Source: Achromobacter sp. MYb9
GTDB lineage: Bacteria; Pseudomonadota; Gammaproteobacteria; Burkholderiales; Burkholderiaceae_B
Direction: 5' to 3'
DNA length: 34,644 nucleotides
Assembly (NCBI RefSeq): GCF_002975275.1
Contig: NZ_PCOQ01000038.1
Span: forward strand, 1-34,644
The stretch's first letter is position 1; every line of letters starts with the position of its first letter. A model generated the notes under the pieces. That model was not told where the DNA came from and made no database searches. It saw only the letters and a list, made by a program, of their open reading frames with translations. This document shows positions 32,826 to 34,644 of the stretch, in pieces. The position numbers and the translations under genes are program-made.

Positions 32826-33230
32826 ATGAGCATCGAACCCGCCTGGATGGCCGACGTCGTCTTCGACGAAAACGGCCTGATCCCCGCCATCGCCCAAGAC
32901 TTTGAAAACGGCCAGATCATGATGGTGGCCTGGATGAACCGCGAATCGCTGGCTGAAACGGCCGCCACCGGCCGCGCCGTGTACTGGTCGCGTTCGCGCC
33001 AACGCCTGTGGCGCAAGGGCGAAGAATCGGGCCATGTGCAAGAAGTGCACGAATTGCGCCTGGATTGCGACGGCGACGTCATTTTGCTCAAGGTGCACCA
33101 GGAAGGCGGCATCGCGTGCCACACCGGCCGCGCCAGTTGTTTTTTCCGCCGCCTGGAAGGGCCGACGGACCAGGCATCCTGGGTCACGGTTGACCCGGTG
33201 CTGAAAGACCCCGAACTGATCTACAAATGA
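32826..33230 (+). CDS. hisI: Phosphoribosyl-AMP cyclohydrolase
   Basis: Opens the purine ring of phosphoribosyl-AMP. The 134-residue protein is the separate HisI form. It has MMVAWMNRESL, AVYWSRSRQRLWRKGEESGH, RLDCDGDVILLKVHQEGGIACHTGRASCF (in pieces), with the conserved metal-binding cysteines. It starts 2 bases after the hisF stop and overlaps hisE. Confidence 0.96.
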   Translation: MSIEPAWMADVVFDENGLIPAIAQDFENGQIMMVAWMNRESLAETAATGRAVYWSRSRQRLWRKGEESGHVQEVHELRLDCDGDVILLKVHQEGGIACHTGRASCFFRRLEGPTDQASWVTVDPVLKDPELIYK

Positions 33231-33577
33231 CCGATCAAACGCTAAGCGCGGCCGATATCCTGGCACGCATCGCCGACACGCTGGAAACCCGCCGCCCCGA
33301 AAACGGCGGGGATCCCACCGCATCGTATTCCGCCAAGCTGCTGGCCAAGGGCCCCGACGCCTTCCTGAAGAAGATCGGCGAAGAAGCCACGGAACTGGTC
33401 ATGGCCGCCAAAGACGGCGTGCCGGACCGCATCGTCAGCGAAACCGCCGACCTGTGGTTCCACTGCCTGGTCGCGCTGACGCATTTCAAGCTGCGGCCGG
33501 AAGACGTGCTGGCCGAATTGGCCCGCCGCGAAGGCCTGTCGGGCCTGGCCGAGAAGGCAAGCCGCCCCAAAGACTGA
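33227..33577 (+). CDS. hisE: Phosphoribosyl-ATP pyrophosphatase
   Basis: Hydrolyses phosphoribosyl-ATP to phosphoribosyl-AMP. The 116-residue all-helical protein has the MazG-like metal motif KKIGEEATELVMAAKD and ETADLWFHCLVAL. Separate hisI and hisE genes, in contrast to the fused E. coli HisIE, are usual in betaproteobacteria. ATG 33227 overlaps the hisI stop. It is the last his gene here. Confidence 0.96.
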   Translation: MTDQTLSAADILARIADTLETRRPENGGDPTASYSAKLLAKGPDAFLKKIGEEATELVMAAKDGVPDRIVSETADLWFHCLVALTHFKLRPEDVLAELARREGLSGLAEKASRPKD

Positions 33578-33593
33578 CCACGGAGCCCGGAAA

Positions 33594-33962
33594 ATGAGCG
33601 ACAACTGTCTTTTCTGCAAGATCGCCGCTGGCGACATCCCGTCCAAGAAAGTCTATGAAGACGAGGACTTTGTTGCATTCCACGATATTAATCCGGCCGC
33701 ACCGGTACATTTACTGCTGATCCCTCGACGTCATGTCACATCCATGCAGGATATTACGGGCGAGGACGCAGGTTGGTTGGGTAGAATGATGTCGTTGGCG
33801 CCGCGGCTAGCAGCCGAAAACGGTTGCCGTCCGGGCCCTGATGGCGGATTTCGCATCATGATCAACTCTGGCGTCGAAGGCGGCCAGGAAGTCCCGCATT
33901 TGCATTTCCACATCATCGGCGGCTCGCGGCCCTGGAAAGGGCGCGTAGCCCCCACCGCGTAA
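33594..33962 (+). CDS. HIT-family nucleotide hydrolase (HinT-like)
   Basis: A 122-residue histidine-triad protein, a purine nucleoside phosphoramidase by family. It has the zinc-binding-type N-terminus CLFCKIAAGDIPSKKVYEDEDFVAFHDI (in pieces), PVHLLLIPRRH, and the triad HLHFHIIGG with His102, His104 and His106. It follows hisE by 16 bases and precedes tatA by 14, so it probably shares the transcript. Confidence 0.93.
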   Translation: MSDNCLFCKIAAGDIPSKKVYEDEDFVAFHDINPAAPVHLLLIPRRHVTSMQDITGEDAGWLGRMMSLAPRLAAENGCRPGPDGGFRIMINSGVEGGQEVPHLHFHIIGGSRPWKGRVAPTA

Positions 33963-33976
33963 TTCGGAGAAACATC

Positions 33977-34204
33977 ATGGGTAGTTTCAGCATTTGGCAT
34001 TGGTTGGTCGTTCTGGTCATCGTGGCGCTGATTTTCGGCACCAAAAAACTGCGCAACATCGGCTCGGACCTGGGCGGCGCGGTGAAGGGTTTCAAGGAAG
34101 GCATGAAGGACGCCAACGGCGAAAAGCCGGCGGATCCGATCGCGCAGCAGCGCGTTTCCGGTGAAACCATCGACGTGCAAGCCAAGGAAAAGACCAACTC
34201 CTGA
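33977..34204 (+). CDS. tatA: Sec-independent protein translocase subunit TatA
   Basis: Pore-forming subunit of the twin-arginine export system. The 75 residues comprise one N-terminal membrane helix (about 5-21), the FGTKKLRNIGSDLGGAVKGFKEGM hinge and amphipathic helix (in pieces), and a short polar tail. A GGAG at about 33965 precedes the start. Confidence 0.95.
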   Translation: MGSFSIWHWLVVLVIVALIFGTKKLRNIGSDLGGAVKGFKEGMKDANGEKPADPIAQQRVSGETIDVQAKEKTNS

Positions 34205-34221
34205 GCCGCGGCTCGTCTCCC

Positions 34222-34246
34222 GGGCCAGCCCTGAACGGGCCGGCCC
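34222..34246 (+). terminator. Hairpin between tatA and tatB
   Basis: GGGCCAGCCC / GGGCCGGCCC, 10 bp with one A-C mismatch and a 5-base loop, followed by TTATTGCTT. It may partially terminate or stabilise the tatA transcript, so that TatA is made in excess over TatB. Confidence 0.45.
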
Positions 34247-34276
34247 TTATTGCTTCAATTCCCGAGCGGCCGTCGA

Positions 34277-34644
34277 ATGTTTGATGTCAGCCTCACTGAA
34301 CTGATGGTGATCGGCGTCGTCGCCTTGATCGTCATTGGCCCCGAACGCCTGCCCAAGGTCGCCCGCACCGTCGGCCACCTCCTTGGGCGCGCGCAGCGTT
34401 ACGTCAATGACGTGAAGTCCGATATCCAGCGCGAAATCGAACTCGATGAACTGCGCAAGTTCAAAAACGAAATGGAAGATGCCGCGCAAGGCGTGCAGCA
34501 GTCGTTGAACGACACGCAAGCCTCGCTGCAGGAACCGGTCCAGCAATTCCGCGCGGAACTCGACGAAGTCGCCCGCGAAGCCAGCGGCAAGGTCGCGCCG
34601 GTTATCGTCGGGGACGCCTCAGTCGGGGACGCCTCAGCCGGGGC
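34277..34644 (+). CDS. tatB: Sec-independent protein translocase subunit TatB (3' end outside window)
   Basis: Substrate-recognition subunit of the Tat system. The 122 codons visible give MFDVSLTELMVIGVVALIVIGPERLPKVARTVG (in pieces), with the TatB-typical Glu8 and GPERLP, one membrane helix, then a long amphipathic helix (RAQRYVNDVKSDIQREIELDELRKFKNEMEDA). The visible end carries a repeated VGDAS encoded by a 15-bp tandem repeat. Confidence 0.94.
   Translation, partial: MFDVSLTELMVIGVVALIVIGPERLPKVARTVGHLLGRAQRYVNDVKSDIQREIELDELRKFKNEMEDAAQGVQQSLNDTQASLQEPVQQFRAELDEVAREASGKVAPVIVGDASVGDASAG
34607..34644 (+). repeat. 15-bp tandem repeat in tatB
   Basis: GTCGGGGACGCCTCA at 34607-34621 and identically at 34622-34636, then a partial third copy (GCCGGGGC) at the window end. 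The unit is a multiple of three and encodes VGDAS, so copy-number change would keep the frame. Confidence 0.85.

Noticed and set aside
26765..33577. Histidine attenuator or leader peptide before hisG
   Set aside because: The 103 bases before hisG contain only the repeat and a ribosome site. There is no run of His codons and no terminator/antiterminator pair.

Overview
The window is GC-rich, densely packed chromosomal DNA from a betaproteobacterium. Gene order and protein character point to the Alcaligenaceae (Achromobacter or Bordetella). The clues are gltBD, an mla - ABC exporter - bolA - murA - hisGDCBHAFIE - HIT - tatAB block, a Bug-type solute receptor, and a dispersed GC-rich repeat whose copies begin or end in CCCCCACGCTGCGC. 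Species cannot be fixed from the sequence alone. I see no rRNA, tRNA, CRISPR array, prophage or intact insertion sequence.

Left part (1-7830). A CPA1-type Na+/H+ antiporter with a C-terminal cyclic-nucleotide-binding-like domain (cut by the left edge) is divergent from a CpdA-like cyclic-nucleotide phosphodiesterase that starts at TTG. The cpdA-rpoH intergenic region holds a candidate small RNA on the minus strand: a stem-loop with a C-rich, anti-Shine-Dalgarno-like loop, followed by a canonical intrinsic terminator. rpoH (sigma-32) has its own terminator and a perfect CIRCE operator (TTAGCACTC-N9-GAGTGCTAA) over its likely promoter, which suggests HrcA control of the heat-shock sigma factor. 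Next come a tandem copy of the dispersed repeat, a conserved membrane protein, S-formylglutathione hydrolase, and a RAYT/Y1-transposase-like protein whose catalytic HUH histidines and tyrosine appear to be lost.

Middle (7830-19480). gltBD encodes the two subunits of NADPH-dependent glutamate synthase. An OmpW-family porin follows, preceded by an FNR-type box. A LysR regulator is divergent from a three-gene cluster (YbfB/YjiJ-type MFS carrier, Bug periplasmic receptor, nitronate monooxygenase), with a dyad in the shared 64-bp intergenic region.

Right part (19480-34644). The mlaFEDAC genes encode a phospholipid transport system for outer-membrane asymmetry; no STAS-domain mlaB follows mlaC. 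Then come a two-gene ABC-2 exporter, a BolA-family protein and murA. A 27-bp tandem repeat, related in inverse orientation to the repeat near rpoH, separates murA from a complete compact histidine cluster (hisG short form, hisD, hisC, hisB, hisH, hisA, hisF, hisI, hisE). A HIT-family protein, tatA and the start of tatB end the window. Many junctions are ATGA or TGATG overlaps, indicating translational coupling.
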